Origin: Promethearchaeota archaeon
GTDB taxonomy: Archaea; Asgardarchaeota; Lokiarchaeia; Sigyniarchaeales; SOKP01
Assembly: GCA_030603385.1 (NCBI GenBank)
Contig: JAUVXW010000034.1
Span: 1-51,377 of the forward strand
Length of the DNA: 51,377 nucleotides
Direction: 5' to 3'
Shown: positions 41,765 to 50,821 of the stretch, in pieces
How the letters are laid out: each line of letters opens with the position of its first letter
How positions within the stretch are numbered: position 1 is the first letter of the stretch
The notes under the pieces: model-generated
The model's database searches: none
What the model saw: only the letters and a program-made list of their open reading frames with translations
What the model was told of the DNA's origin: nothing
Position numbers and translations under genes: made by a program

Positions 41765-44303
41765 ATTTGATCTCCTCCATCAAATGGTTATAGAAATTAT
41801 TAACAATTTCAGCAAATTTACTGCCCTCAACAGCGTTCATATGTTCAAGAATAACACGATTACTGTATTTTGGACCTAAAATCTTTTTTAATAATTTGAT
41901 TTTATTATTAATTCTTTCTACTCCATCAATATATCGACATGCGTTCTCATTACATCCAATAACCATAACTCCATCAAATCCACGCTCAAATGATTTAATT
42001 ATAAAATTTATATCAACACGACCAGTACATGGAACTCGCACGATGAAAATATTTGGATTATACGAAATTTTTTTAAGGCCAGCATCATCAGCTGCGGCAT
42101 ATCCACAAGAACCACAACAAAATGCGATAATTTTCGGACTTTTCTTATACTTTGAAAGCACTTCAATTGTCTTAAGAAACTTTTCAGAAGTGTCTATATT
42201 CAAATCTATTGCATTTGTAGGACACACACTTACACATGTTCCACATCCTTTACATTTGAATTTATCAATGCTAATTTTATCAGATTCGATTGTTATTGCA
42301 TTATATGGACAAATTTTAGAACATAAGCCACATAAACCACATTTTTCCTCATTTATTTCTATTCCACTAAACTCTGCTATTAAGTAATCCTGTGAAAGTA
42401 ATGAAATCACTTTTAAAGCGACATTATTAGCTGTAGAAATTGTGGAATTATAATCTAAAGGGCCAAAAATAGTTCCAATCCCATATATTCCTGAAGCTAA
42501 GGTTTCTTCACTCATAAAGCCATAATCATCCAAGGTAAAATCCAAAGTTTTTCTAAATGATTTTAAATCTTTATTTGGAACTATTGCTAGATTTAATACA
42601 ATCAAATCGCTTGGATATTCCATTGAATCTGCAATAATCCGCTTTTCATTATTTTTCTCAACAATTTTTATCTTATTAACATAATGGAATCTGGGGTCCC
42701 TTGAACTAAGTAAAAAATCATTATTGTCATTAATTTTGTTTAAATCATAGAAAACATTTACGGAGCATTCAGGATTTTTTACATTTATACAACTTAGATA
42801 TTTTAAAGCAAGAATGTCATGAAGTTTATGTTGATGATCAGGAGAACATGCGCATTGAATAATTGAAATTCTCTTTGCAGGTTTTTTATTAGAAATTTTT
42901 AATATTTCCCCACCTGTGAAACCGTCTGAAGAAAGCATTCTTTCAAATTCAGGGGACGTAATTATGTCATTTTGTGGATCATAATGGTATTGCTCTAAAT
43001 CAGAGTATAAATCGGCACCAATTGCAATGACTTTTACACCAACTTTGATCCTAATTTTCTCTTGTTTTTGATCAAGAGTAATTGCTTTATTTATACAAGC
43101 ACGTTCGCAAATTCTACAATTAAGACAACTATCTATATCTTCAATATCGATTAAAGGAACATAAGGATATGAATGAATAAATGGGATGTATATAATTTTT
43201 CTATTAATTAAACCAAATTCGTACTGATTGGATTTTTCTATAGTACATACATCTATGCATTGTTTACACCCCGTGCATTTTTTCTCATCTACATAACGGG
43301 GGTTTTTAAGTAAATCAATTGTAAAATTACCAACCTCTCCTGATACACTCTCGATTTCGGTATTAGTTAAAATTTTTATATTTTTTTCTTTTACTAATTC
43401 AGCTATCAATTCAGAAATGAAACAAATAGAACAATCACCCATTTTATAGATTCGATCCCACCTAGCTACCTTTCCTCCCAGGGTTGGTGATTTTTCAATA
43501 AGATATACTTTAATTCCTGCTCGTGCTAAATTTAATGAGAGCGTCATGCCTGCAATTCCACCACCTATGATTGCACAACTCTTTTCTATTTCAACTCTCT
43601 TAATTTTTACATTCTTCTGAAGAATTACCCGTTCAATGGCAGCTTCAATTAATAATTTTGCTTTTTCTAAAATTAGTGTAGGATCTATATTATCCACTTT
43701 AAATTGATGCACCCAACAGCATTGTTCTCTGATATTTGCTATTTCTATGTTTGCGCGTTCAATAACATCCTCAAAAATGCGTTCAAAAATATGTTGATGT
43801 GTCTTTGGGGAACATGCGGCAATAACAACCTTGTTTAAGAAATTATCTTTAACCCATTTGGCAATCTTAATAAAATTTTTTTGCTGGCATAGATTTTCAA
43901 AAACTTTGACAGAAACAACATATTTTAACTTATTTACGTAGTTTTCAAGGGCATTAACATTTATAATATTTGAGATTTCTGTATTGCAATTACAAAGAAT
44001 AACCCCAACTCGACTTATTTCGCTTCCCTTTGAATTTAAATATTCATCAATATCTTCTCCTGATAAAATCCTTTTATTAATATTTATTATCTTAAGGACC
44101 CGCTTTCCTTCTTCTGTAAGAAAATATGATTTCTTATCTTTATCTATTAGATATCCAATTTTTTTGAGATGGAAATTTAACTGACCCGTTGTTTCTAAAC
44201 CAAGTCTTTCCATTAAATCTGTATAGGGAATATAACCCTCATTTTCTAGAAGGTGTAATATCCTTCTTCTAAATGGATGAGATAATATTGAATATATATC
44301 CAT
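41754..44303 (-). CDS. HTH-HdrA-MvhD fusion protein (transcription-factor-like domain on a flavin/Fe-S protein)
   Basis: 849 residues, first gene of the operon with mvhG and mvhA. Residues 1-75 form an ArsR-like winged helix (SHPFRRRILHLLENEG, DLMERLGLETTGQLNFHLKK, FLTEEGKRVLK). An HdrA unit follows: GVILCNCNTEISN, CSPKTHQHIFERI, then the flavin site GGGIAGMTLSLNLARAG and GDCSICFIS, with further ferredoxin motifs (CTGCKQCIDVC, CLNCRICERAC, CGLCGLCSKIC, CKGCGTCVSVC), and finally MvhD (CCGSCGYAAADDAG). The flavin-proximal motif is changed: IQCACSPDHQHK lacks the usual YCSxxCC. It is either a redox-sensing DNA-binding protein or a hydrogenase partner with an unusual N-terminal domain. Confidence 0.9.
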   Translation of the reverse strand: MDIYSILSHPFRRRILHLLENEGYIPYTDLMERLGLETTGQLNFHLKKIGYLIDKDKKSYFLTEEGKRVLKIININKRILSGEDIDEYLNSKGSEISRVGVILCNCNTEISNIINVNALENYVNKLKYVVSVKVFENLCQQKNFIKIAKWVKDNFLNKVVIAACSPKTHQHIFERIFEDVIERANIEIANIREQCCWVHQFKVDNIDPTLILEKAKLLIEAAIERVILQKNVKIKRVEIEKSCAIIGGGIAGMTLSLNLARAGIKVYLIEKSPTLGGKVARWDRIYKMGDCSICFISELIAELVKEKNIKILTNTEIESVSGEVGNFTIDLLKNPRYVDEKKCTGCKQCIDVCTIEKSNQYEFGLINRKIIYIPFIHSYPYVPLIDIEDIDSCLNCRICERACINKAITLDQKQEKIRIKVGVKVIAIGADLYSDLEQYHYDPQNDIITSPEFERMLSSDGFTGGEILKISNKKPAKRISIIQCACSPDHQHKLHDILALKYLSCINVKNPECSVNVFYDLNKINDNNDFLLSSRDPRFHYVNKIKIVEKNNEKRIIADSMEYPSDLIVLNLAIVPNKDLKSFRKTLDFTLDDYGFMSEETLASGIYGIGTIFGPLDYNSTISTANNVALKVISLLSQDYLIAEFSGIEINEEKCGLCGLCSKICPYNAITIESDKISIDKFKCKGCGTCVSVCPTNAIDLNIDTSEKFLKTIEVLSKYKKSPKIIAFCCGSCGYAAADDAGLKKISYNPNIFIVRVPCTGRVDINFIIKSFERGFDGVMVIGCNENACRYIDGVERINNKIKLLKKILGPKYSNRVILEHMNAVEGSKFAEIVNNFYNHLMEEIKFEA

Positions 44304-44399
44304 CTTCTAAATCCCTCTCTTTTTCACTATTTTCAAACAGGATATTTAATTCTACCCAAATTAAAAAAAAAATTAATTTTTAAAAATTGATTATGGTAC

Positions 44400-45557
44400 T
44401 TAATTGTCATCATTTTCTAAAGTTAAAGGTGGAGATTTCCATGTAATCGATTTATTTTTCATAAAGTTTTCAAATCGTTCTATCTTTAACTGACAGAATT
44501 GAGAAATTTTCTCTTTCATTTTCTCTTTGCTTGTTTCATCCAATTTAAAAGATTTAATTACTCCTGCATCAATTACTTTCTTAATTATATCTTTTCCCTT
44601 TTTAGTGCGAGTGATTACTGTAGTAAATTTATCCATAGAACCTAATCCTCCAAATGAGATATCAGCATAAATATTAGTGAAATCGTTACAAGCAAGACAA
44701 GGTTGACGCATATAATCTTTTATACTCTCAAAGGGGATATGGATTATTTTTTGAGTGGCGCCTCTGTTTTTCAATTTAATGATTAGATCTTCTTTAATGT
44801 TTATTCTTTCAATATTTTCGAATTTCAGATTGAATTCTTTTTCAAACTTCTCAATTCTGAGCTTATCAAAAAAGAAGTTCTCGTAACAAAATAATCCTAA
44901 ACAAAGCTCAATATTCTGTGAAGGAATAATACCTAAACTTTGCATGCATCTAATAGTATAAATTTGGCACGGTGTTCCAACTACAGCTAATCTTTTAAAT
45001 TTGTAATGTCTTAATTGGGGAAGTGAACTTGTATATGTGTGAAATTTCTGTAATTCATTTACCTGTAGAGATAAATCTAATTTAACTCCTGATGCCTCTA
45101 TTAAATCTTTTTTATTTCTAGCAATTGTGGCTTCTCTAGAAAAGGCAGTTTTTGTTTTAGCAACGATAGCTCCATCAATTACTTTCTTCTCTATTAGATA
45201 GTTTATTACTGAGTTTACTACGCCTCCATCTGTTCCAAATTTTAAAAAATCTTTATCTGTGGCTTGACATGAGTAGATATTGTCGATAAATCCAAAGGGC
45301 ATGGATGAAAAATTTGTGAAATTATAAGTTTTATTAAGATCATCGTCTAAAATATGAGTCTGTGGACAAATTAAATAACAAATTCCACACTCAAGACATT
45401 TTTCCTCATTTATATATTTTGGAGGTGAATTAGGATCCATCATACCAATTACATCATTTTCAATTGAATTACAAAAACTTACACAACCTCCACAATGTTG
45501 GCATATACCAGGTTCGTGAACTTCTTTAATTAAATCCTTAAAATTTTTTATTTTCAT
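44400..45557 (-). CDS. FrhB/FdhB-like F420-type flavin/Fe-S protein
   Basis: 385 residues when started at ATG 45557 (preceded by GGTGA), rather than TTG 45563. Two [4Fe-4S] motifs lie near the N terminus: CQHCGGCVSFC and CLECGICYLIC. The body resembles the FrhB/FdhB beta-subunit family, with DGGVVNSVINYLIEKKVIDGAIV, VVGTPCQIYTIR and a late pair of Cys in QPCLACNDF. These subunits bind FAD and oxidise or reduce coenzyme F420 or a similar carrier. Its gene is next to, and divergent from, the selenocysteine HdrA gene, so it may be its electron-entry subunit. Confidence 0.87.
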   Translation of the reverse strand: MKIKNFKDLIKEVHEPGICQHCGGCVSFCNSIENDVIGMMDPNSPPKYINEEKCLECGICYLICPQTHILDDDLNKTYNFTNFSSMPFGFIDNIYSCQATDKDFLKFGTDGGVVNSVINYLIEKKVIDGAIVAKTKTAFSREATIARNKKDLIEASGVKLDLSLQVNELQKFHTYTSSLPQLRHYKFKRLAVVGTPCQIYTIRCMQSLGIIPSQNIELCLGLFCYENFFFDKLRIEKFEKEFNLKFENIERINIKEDLIIKLKNRGATQKIIHIPFESIKDYMRQPCLACNDFTNIYADISFGGLGSMDKFTTVITRTKKGKDIIKKVIDAGVIKSFKLDETSKEKMKEKISQFCQLKIERFENFMKNKSITWKSPPLTLENDDN

Positions 45558-45620
45558 TATCAAGAATCACCAAGTGTATTTATAATCTCAAAATCTTAAT
45601 GACTATTTTGGTAAATATTA

Positions 45621-45645
45621 TGATCACTATGATAAATATTATTGT
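45621..45645. promoter_or_regulatory. second copy of the hdr-operon operator-like motif
   Basis: TGATCACTATGATAA (45621-45635) matches 39418-39432 at 14 of 15 positions; the right half of the dyad is weaker here. It lies 64 bp upstream of the FrhB-like gene, in the divergent spacer (45558-45960) shared with the Sec HdrA. AAATATT precedes both copies. No gene lies in the spacer, which is otherwise AT-rich. Confidence 0.5.
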
Positions 45646-45960
45646 CAAAATATATAAATGTATCTTTTTCGTATAATTAAGGAGTGACAAACCTCAATTG
45701 AATATTAGGAAAATGATAAAGATTATATTAATTCTGGATCATAGGTAGATCCGATTCGTTCATTAAATAAAAAATTGATAAGTAGATTTATCAAAATAAC
45801 AAATATTTTTCTTATCAAATTTTTTAAATTTATCCCACCTCATTAATTGGAATATAGCATTAAAAAGCGATTATAATTACATTTTTGTATTTTTTTCAAA
45901 ATTGAAAAAATAAATTTTATTATAAATAATAATTGGTGATATTTTACAAAGGTGGATTAG

Positions 45961-47991
45961 ATGTCTGAAGAGCAGACCATTAGATTAGGCGTATATATCT
46001 GTAGATGAGGAGTAAATATTGGTGCTAGCATTGATTGCGATATTGTTAGAAATTATGTTGAACTACTCACTGGTGTCATAATTGTCCGAGTAAATGATTT
46101 TACTTGCAGTGATCCAGGACAAAAACTTATTAAGAACGATATTTTAGATTTAGATTTGAATCGGATTGTTGTTGCTGCTTGTACACCAAAAATTCATGAA
46201 TCCACCTATCGAGCAGTATTAATTGAAGCGGGATTAAGCCCATATTATTTTCAAATGGTTAATTTACGCGAACAGTGCTCTTTTATTCACTCAGATGACA
46301 AAAAAAATGCCACTGAAAAAGCTATAAGATTAGTACAAGCAGGAATAAATCGTGCACGGGAATTAGAAATTATCCCTCATAAAAAAATATCGGTGGAAAA
46401 AGCTGTTTTAGTTATTGGTGCTGGAATTGCTGGGATGAATGCTGCTTTAGATTTAGCAAACCAAGGGATTCCTGTTTATTTAGTCGAAAAAGAAGCCACA
46501 ATTGGTGGAAAAATGGCACAATTAGACAGAATTTACCCCACCGATGATTGTGGAATATGAGTACTCGCACCTATTATGGTAAGTACTTCAAAGCACCCAA
46601 ATATAGAATTATTTACTTATAGTGAAATTATTGAATTTGGTGGTATCCCTGGCAATTATAATGTTAAAATACGAAAAAATCCCCGTTATGTTAATGAAAA
46701 GAAATGTACTGGTTGCGGATTATGTACAATAAAATGCCCAATAAAAGTTCCGAACGAATTCAATAGAGGTATTGGCGAAAGGAGCGCAATTTACATACCT
46801 TTTCCACAAGCTGTTCCTAAACTTGCTTTAATTGATAGGGATGTCTGTATAGAATGTAAAAACTGTCAAAGAGACTGTCCAGCAGAAGCTATTGAATTTG
46901 ATCAAGAACCCGAGTTTATCGATTTAAGAGTTGGAGCAATCATTGTTGCTACTGGATGGGATGAATATCCAATTATGAAATATAACGATTATAAATATGG
47001 TATTTATCCTGACGTAATTACACAGATAGAGCTAGAGCGAATATTAAGTCCAATTGGACCAACAGGGGGTCATCTTTATAGGATTTCTGATGGAAAAACC
47101 CCAAAAACAGTAGCAATGATTCAATGTGTTGGTTCGAGAACCTTAAAAGGGAACCCCTATTGTTCTGTAGTTTGTTGCAGTGTTGCTCTTAAAAACGCTC
47201 AACTGCTAAAACAAGAATATCCGGATATGGAGATTGTTATTTTTTATATTGATGTTCGAGCATGGGATAAAGGAAATGAAGAATATTACAGAAAAGCAAG
47301 AGAAGCAGGTATAATGTTGGTTCGGGGAAAAGTAGGAGATATAAGAGAAGATCCAGAAACAAAAAAGCTAAAAGTTCGAGCTTCTTCAACTTTAACGGGT
47401 GATTTAATTACTTTGAACACGGATTTAGTCGTATTATCAACAGGCATGGTCCCTTCTAAAAATGCAGCAAAAACTATTGATATTTTAGGATTAAGCAAGG
47501 ATTCGAATGGTTTTTTACGTGAGATTCATGGATGCCTAAAACCTCAAGAGACAAATAATATGGGTATTTATATATGTGGATGTGCCGCTGGACCCAAAAA
47601 TATCCCTTATTCAGTATCAACAGCGTTAGCCGCAGCAAGTAAGGCATCAACATTACTTTCTAAAGATACAATAATTCAAGAATTAATTATTGCTGAAATA
47701 GATGAAGATCTGTGCATGGGTTGTCGTAGATGTGAAAAACTCTGTTATAATAATGCAATTATAGTTAATGGAGAAGGTATTGCAGAAGTAGATGATTTAA
47801 AGTGTAAAGGTTGCGGTGTTTGCGTTTCATCATGTCCCGCCCGAGCAATCGACCTCAAATATTACAGAGAAAAACAATTTGTCGAAGAAATGAAAGGGAT
47901 TTGTAGTATTGAAATTGAATCTATTGAATCTATTGAATCTATTGAATTTGTAATGAAAGAGATTGAAGCATTAGCTCCTCATAAAATTTAA
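45961..47991 (+). CDS. hdrA: selenocysteine-containing HdrA (two in-frame UGA codons)
   Basis: 676 residues once UGA at 46006-46008 and 46558-46560 are read as Sec (U16 and U200). Start ATG 45961 follows AAAGGTGG. U16 sits in the N-terminal HdrA motif, GVYIC-R-U-GVNIG, where paralogues have C-H-C-G. U200 sits in TDDCGI-U-VLAP, where they have NDCAICILAP. Both UGA replace conserved Cys, and the frame, spacing and homology continue without a break on either side. The rest is a full HdrA: flavin site GAGIAGM, ferredoxin pairs CTGCGLCTIKC, CIECKNCQRDC, CMGCRRCEKLC and CKGCGVCVSSC, and the flavin-proximal CVGSRTLKGNPYCSVVCC. It lacks an MvhD domain. Sec HdrA is known in Methanococcales and Lokiarchaeota. 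Confidence 0.93.
47914..47949 (+). repeat. 9-bp tandem repeat near the end of Sec hdrA
   Basis: ATTGAATCT occurs three times in a row (47914-47940), followed by a partial fourth copy. It encodes IES-IES-IES-IEF close to the C terminus, after the last ferredoxin motif. Slipped-strand expansion would change only the tail length, in steps of three residues. Confidence 0.85.
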
Positions 47992-48062
47992 ACCGAAAAA
48001 GAATGATCCTTTCAAAAAAATTATAGTTGAAAGGGAACTAACCCATAGCCTGGGTTTTCGGT
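47992..48062 (+). promoter_or_regulatory. SECIS-like RNA element (copy A) after Sec hdrA
   Basis: It starts immediately after the TAA of hdrA. Lower stem: 47992-47997 with 48057-48062 (up to 8 bp if the small hairpin is open). ATGA lies at 48003-48006; an 8-bp helix pairs 48008-48015 with 48027-48034; the apical loop carries seven A (48014-48020); and GAAC lies at 48035-48038. A second hairpin pairs 48040-48044 with 48052-48056 around a 7-nt loop. The same layout, including the 7-nt loop and the final TTCGG, occurs at 5918-5986. In archaea SECIS elements usually lie in the 3' untranslated region, as here. Confidence 0.8.
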
Positions 48063-48463
48063 ATAATAATATTTCTTAGATTTAGGGTTTTGATTTATTG
48101 AAAATTTTTTCTAATTTTAGTATTTTGTAATAAGTTTAAATTATGATTAATTCATAATTACCCTTATTAGATATTTTAAGCATTTCTAATTTCCTGTTAT
48201 AAGTGGAATTTGATTATTATATATTTTTTTATTTTTTTGTTAAAAAAATTGACAATTTTTATTTTCAAATCATGTTTATTAATATGGTAGAAATGTGATT
48301 TTGAACTTTATACTGCCATAAAAGAAAAATTCACTAAAGTTATAGATTGACAATAAAGCTTGTCAAATCTAATATAATTTTTGTTATCAGATTCTTTAAA
48401 TTCTGAGGTTTTGTTTATTTACTTGGAATAGTTAGATTTATTTATTATGAGGTGAGAATTAAG
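48063..48463. other. AT-rich spacer between the SECIS-like element and the next gene
   Basis: About 400 bases with no open frame of note. It should include the terminator of hdrA and the promoter of the two-gene unit starting at 48464. I see no hairpin or clear operator apart from the SECIS-like element next to it. Confidence 0.5.
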
Positions 48464-49105
48464 ATGGAAGTTTTAGAAATTAAACCTGTTAGGAATAAAG
48501 AAATTATAGTATATCTGGTAAAGATTTCTAATATAAAATCAAAACCTAATGCAAACGTAAATTTATTTGAGTTTTTAAGCCGTATAAATGTTAATTTTGC
48601 CACAATTGATTTAGAAAATGAGAACCTAAGAAGTTTTAATAAGTCAACCTTAGCAAAAATATTGGAACAATATAAAATTCCTTATTATACAGTAGATATC
48701 CCAGAGTATGCGATGGGTTATCTTATGACGGAAATAATAGGGAGAGAAGATCAAGTTAACGAATTAACAGAAGAATTTCTTAGTATGAGAAATAAAGAAT
48801 CTATAAAAGGGCTGAATTTAAAATCTTGGATTGATTTTCTCAAGGAAGAGATCGATGAAAAGAAACTATTTTTACAATTAAAGTTAAGACCAGAATGGAT
48901 TGTTAAAAAAATTCTAGATATAATAAGAAGTAAAAATAATAATGAAATCACCTTCGTCCATTTTGCTCAGGATAACATATTTAATGAAACAATGAACCTT
49001 TTAAAAGATTTAGATATAAAAGTTAAGGTTTATGACCATAAAAAAGAAAATTTTAATTTAAATTTAATTATAAATGAGGAGGAATTAGAACAATGGAAGT
49101 ATTAG
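48464..49105 (+). CDS. standalone copy of the domain fused to the Mtd-like protein; function unknown
   Basis: 213 residues from ATG 48464, preceded by GAGGTGAG; GTG at 48452 is an upstream alternative. It is homologous to the N-terminal 235 residues of the next protein: both start MEVLExKP, both have an xxxxIPYxxVDIxExAxxYL region, an Arg-x-x-W-(I/M) helix, and a terminal strand with H followed by a helix. The arrangement is reminiscent of the TraB/PrgY-like fold (Arg-x-x-W/M helix followed by a G/S-x-H strand), but this is only an impression. It overlaps the next gene by 13 bases, so the two are coupled. Confidence 0.75.
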   Translation: MEVLEIKPVRNKEIIVYLVKISNIKSKPNANVNLFEFLSRINVNFATIDLENENLRSFNKSTLAKILEQYKIPYYTVDIPEYAMGYLMTEIIGREDQVNELTEEFLSMRNKESIKGLNLKSWIDFLKEEIDEKKLFLQLKLRPEWIVKKILDIIRSKNNNEITFVHFAQDNIFNETMNLLKDLDIKVKVYDHKKENFNLNLIINEEELEQWKY

Positions 49106-50769
49106 AATTAAAACCATTAAAGAAAAAAAGTTTAAAATTGGTGTTGATAGAAAGTGAATTTCCAATAGATTGGTGGTTTGAGACATCAGCACAGAAAAAG
49201 CACGATTTAGTTTGGAATTTAAATCTAGTTTCGAGGGAGTATCTTAATCTAATTGAAGAACTTATGGAAAAATATAACCCAAACTTCGCTGTAGAAGAGA
49301 AGGGGAGTCGTTGGGAGGATACGATATCTCATGAAGATCCTATAGAGACATTATTTAGAGAACATGGGATTCCCTATAAAATGGTTGATATTTCAGAAAA
49401 CGCAGAGTATTATCTTTCTTCAAATTTGGAAGATCTAAGAAATTTTATAAAGCAGTTAACAAAATCGATTAAAAATACTCAGAAGAATGAAGGCCATAAG
49501 GATGATTATTTGTTTCTACGACAATTATTATGGAAGGAATATTTACAAAAAGAATATGATACGCAAGAAGATGAAATAAGATATAAGGTTCGAGAAGCTT
49601 GGATGATGATGGGAATTCTTAAATTGGCGAAAAAATTGGAAGATAAAAAGCTAAATGCATTTTTTATCTGTGACTCTAAACATTTCAAAGGCATTACTCA
49701 ATTAACAGAAGAATTGGGTATAGAAACTGAAGAAATAAAAATTAAACGATTAGTTAAAGTTATAAATAATCCTGGCTCTGAATCGATTAAAAATATAATT
49801 AAAAAATCTATACTTGAATTATCTCCAATTAAAGTGAAAAAGAAGGAGTCATTAGAAAAGATATGTTATTTCTTTGACACAGACGACAACGCTTCTCCTT
49901 TCGATATAAATATGGCTTATGATGCGGGATTTGATGTTGTTATCCCTATTAGTAAAATGACCGCTGATCAAGTCCCAAAACTTGTCCAAGATGCTATTTT
50001 TTCCAGAAAACCAAAAGCTCCTACCACGTTCTTTATTGGTGGATCCAATGTTAAAGAGGGCGAAAAAATAGCTAAAAAAGTAATGGAATCGTTGGTACCT
50101 CCTTTTGAATGCCCGGTAATAATTGATCCTCGTGGTTCGCATACTACTGCTTCTTCAATAGTCGCTAAAACTATTGAAATTGCTAAGAAAAATGATTTGT
50201 ATGATTTGAAAGGGAAAAAAGTAGTTATCTTTGGAGCAGGGCCTGTTGGAAGAATTGCAGCAATACTAGCAGCAAAATTAAAATGTAAAACTTATTTGGT
50301 TGAAACTTGGGAAAAATCAAGTGAGAATTTCATTAAAAACCTAGCAAAAGAATTAATGGAAGAAGTTGGAGTAAAAGATACTGAAATTATTGGAGTTTTT
50401 GCACCAAATGATGAAAAGAAATTAGAAATAGTAAAAGATGCAGATATAATTTGGACTCTAGCTGCTGCCGGTGTAAAAATTTTATCAAAAGAATTACTAT
50501 TTAAACTCCAAAACAAAATTATAATCGATATTAATCTAGTCCCTCCTTATGGAGTTGAGGGTTTAAAGCCAAAAGATGATTATAAAGAAATATACCCAAG
50601 TATATTCGGAATTGGAGCATTGGCTTTAGGGCGTTTAAAATCTAAAATTGAAGCAGATATCCTTAAAGAGGCATCGAATACTAAAGGAAAAAAAGTCTTT
50701 GATTATAATTATGCATTTGCACAAGCAAAGAAGATCTTGTTCGGAAATAGTATAAAAATCTCTACTTAA
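49093..50769 (+). CDS. fusion of an unknown N-terminal domain to a methylene-H4MPT/H4F dehydrogenase (MtdA/MtdB-like)
   Basis: 558 residues. The last 300 match the MtdA/MtdB family of NAD(P)-dependent methylene-tetrahydromethanopterin dehydrogenases: CYFFDTDDNASPFDINMAYDAGFD, the loop FFIGGSNVKEG, DPRGSHTTASSIV, and a Rossmann site GKKVVIFGAGPVGRIAAIL. The first 235 residues are a paralogue of the upstream protein and not part of the known family. The enzyme would oxidise or reduce the C1 unit one step away from formyl/methenyl carriers, in line with the Fwd genes in this window. The added domain could be regulatory or oligomerising. A GAGGAGG site at 49075-49081 lies inside the previous gene. 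Confidence 0.9.
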   Translation: MEVLELKPLKKKSLKLVLIESEFPIDWWFETSAQKKHDLVWNLNLVSREYLNLIEELMEKYNPNFAVEEKGSRWEDTISHEDPIETLFREHGIPYKMVDISENAEYYLSSNLEDLRNFIKQLTKSIKNTQKNEGHKDDYLFLRQLLWKEYLQKEYDTQEDEIRYKVREAWMMMGILKLAKKLEDKKLNAFFICDSKHFKGITQLTEELGIETEEIKIKRLVKVINNPGSESIKNIIKKSILELSPIKVKKKESLEKICYFFDTDDNASPFDINMAYDAGFDVVIPISKMTADQVPKLVQDAIFSRKPKAPTTFFIGGSNVKEGEKIAKKVMESLVPPFECPVIIDPRGSHTTASSIVAKTIEIAKKNDLYDLKGKKVVIFGAGPVGRIAAILAAKLKCKTYLVETWEKSSENFIKNLAKELMEEVGVKDTEIIGVFAPNDEKKLEIVKDADIIWTLAAAGVKILSKELLFKLQNKIIIDINLVPPYGVEGLKPKDDYKEIYPSIFGIGALALGRLKSKIEADILKEASNTKGKKVFDYNYAFAQAKKILFGNSIKIST

Positions 50770-50779
50770 TTTTTTTTTT
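50770..50779 (+). terminator. T-tract directly after the Mtd-like gene
   Basis: A run of nine T begins within one base of the stop codon at 50767-50769. This is the usual archaeal terminator type, without hairpin. Confidence 0.6.
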
Positions 50780-50821
50780 AATTATAAAATCTATTTAAAT
50801 AAAGAATAAAATAAGTGAGAA

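Noticed and set aside
45961..46575. Sec hdrA read as a pseudogene or as three short genes broken by stop codons
   Set aside because: Both stops are UGA, both fall on conserved Cys positions, the frame does not shift, and a SECIS-like fold follows. Random decay would not give this.
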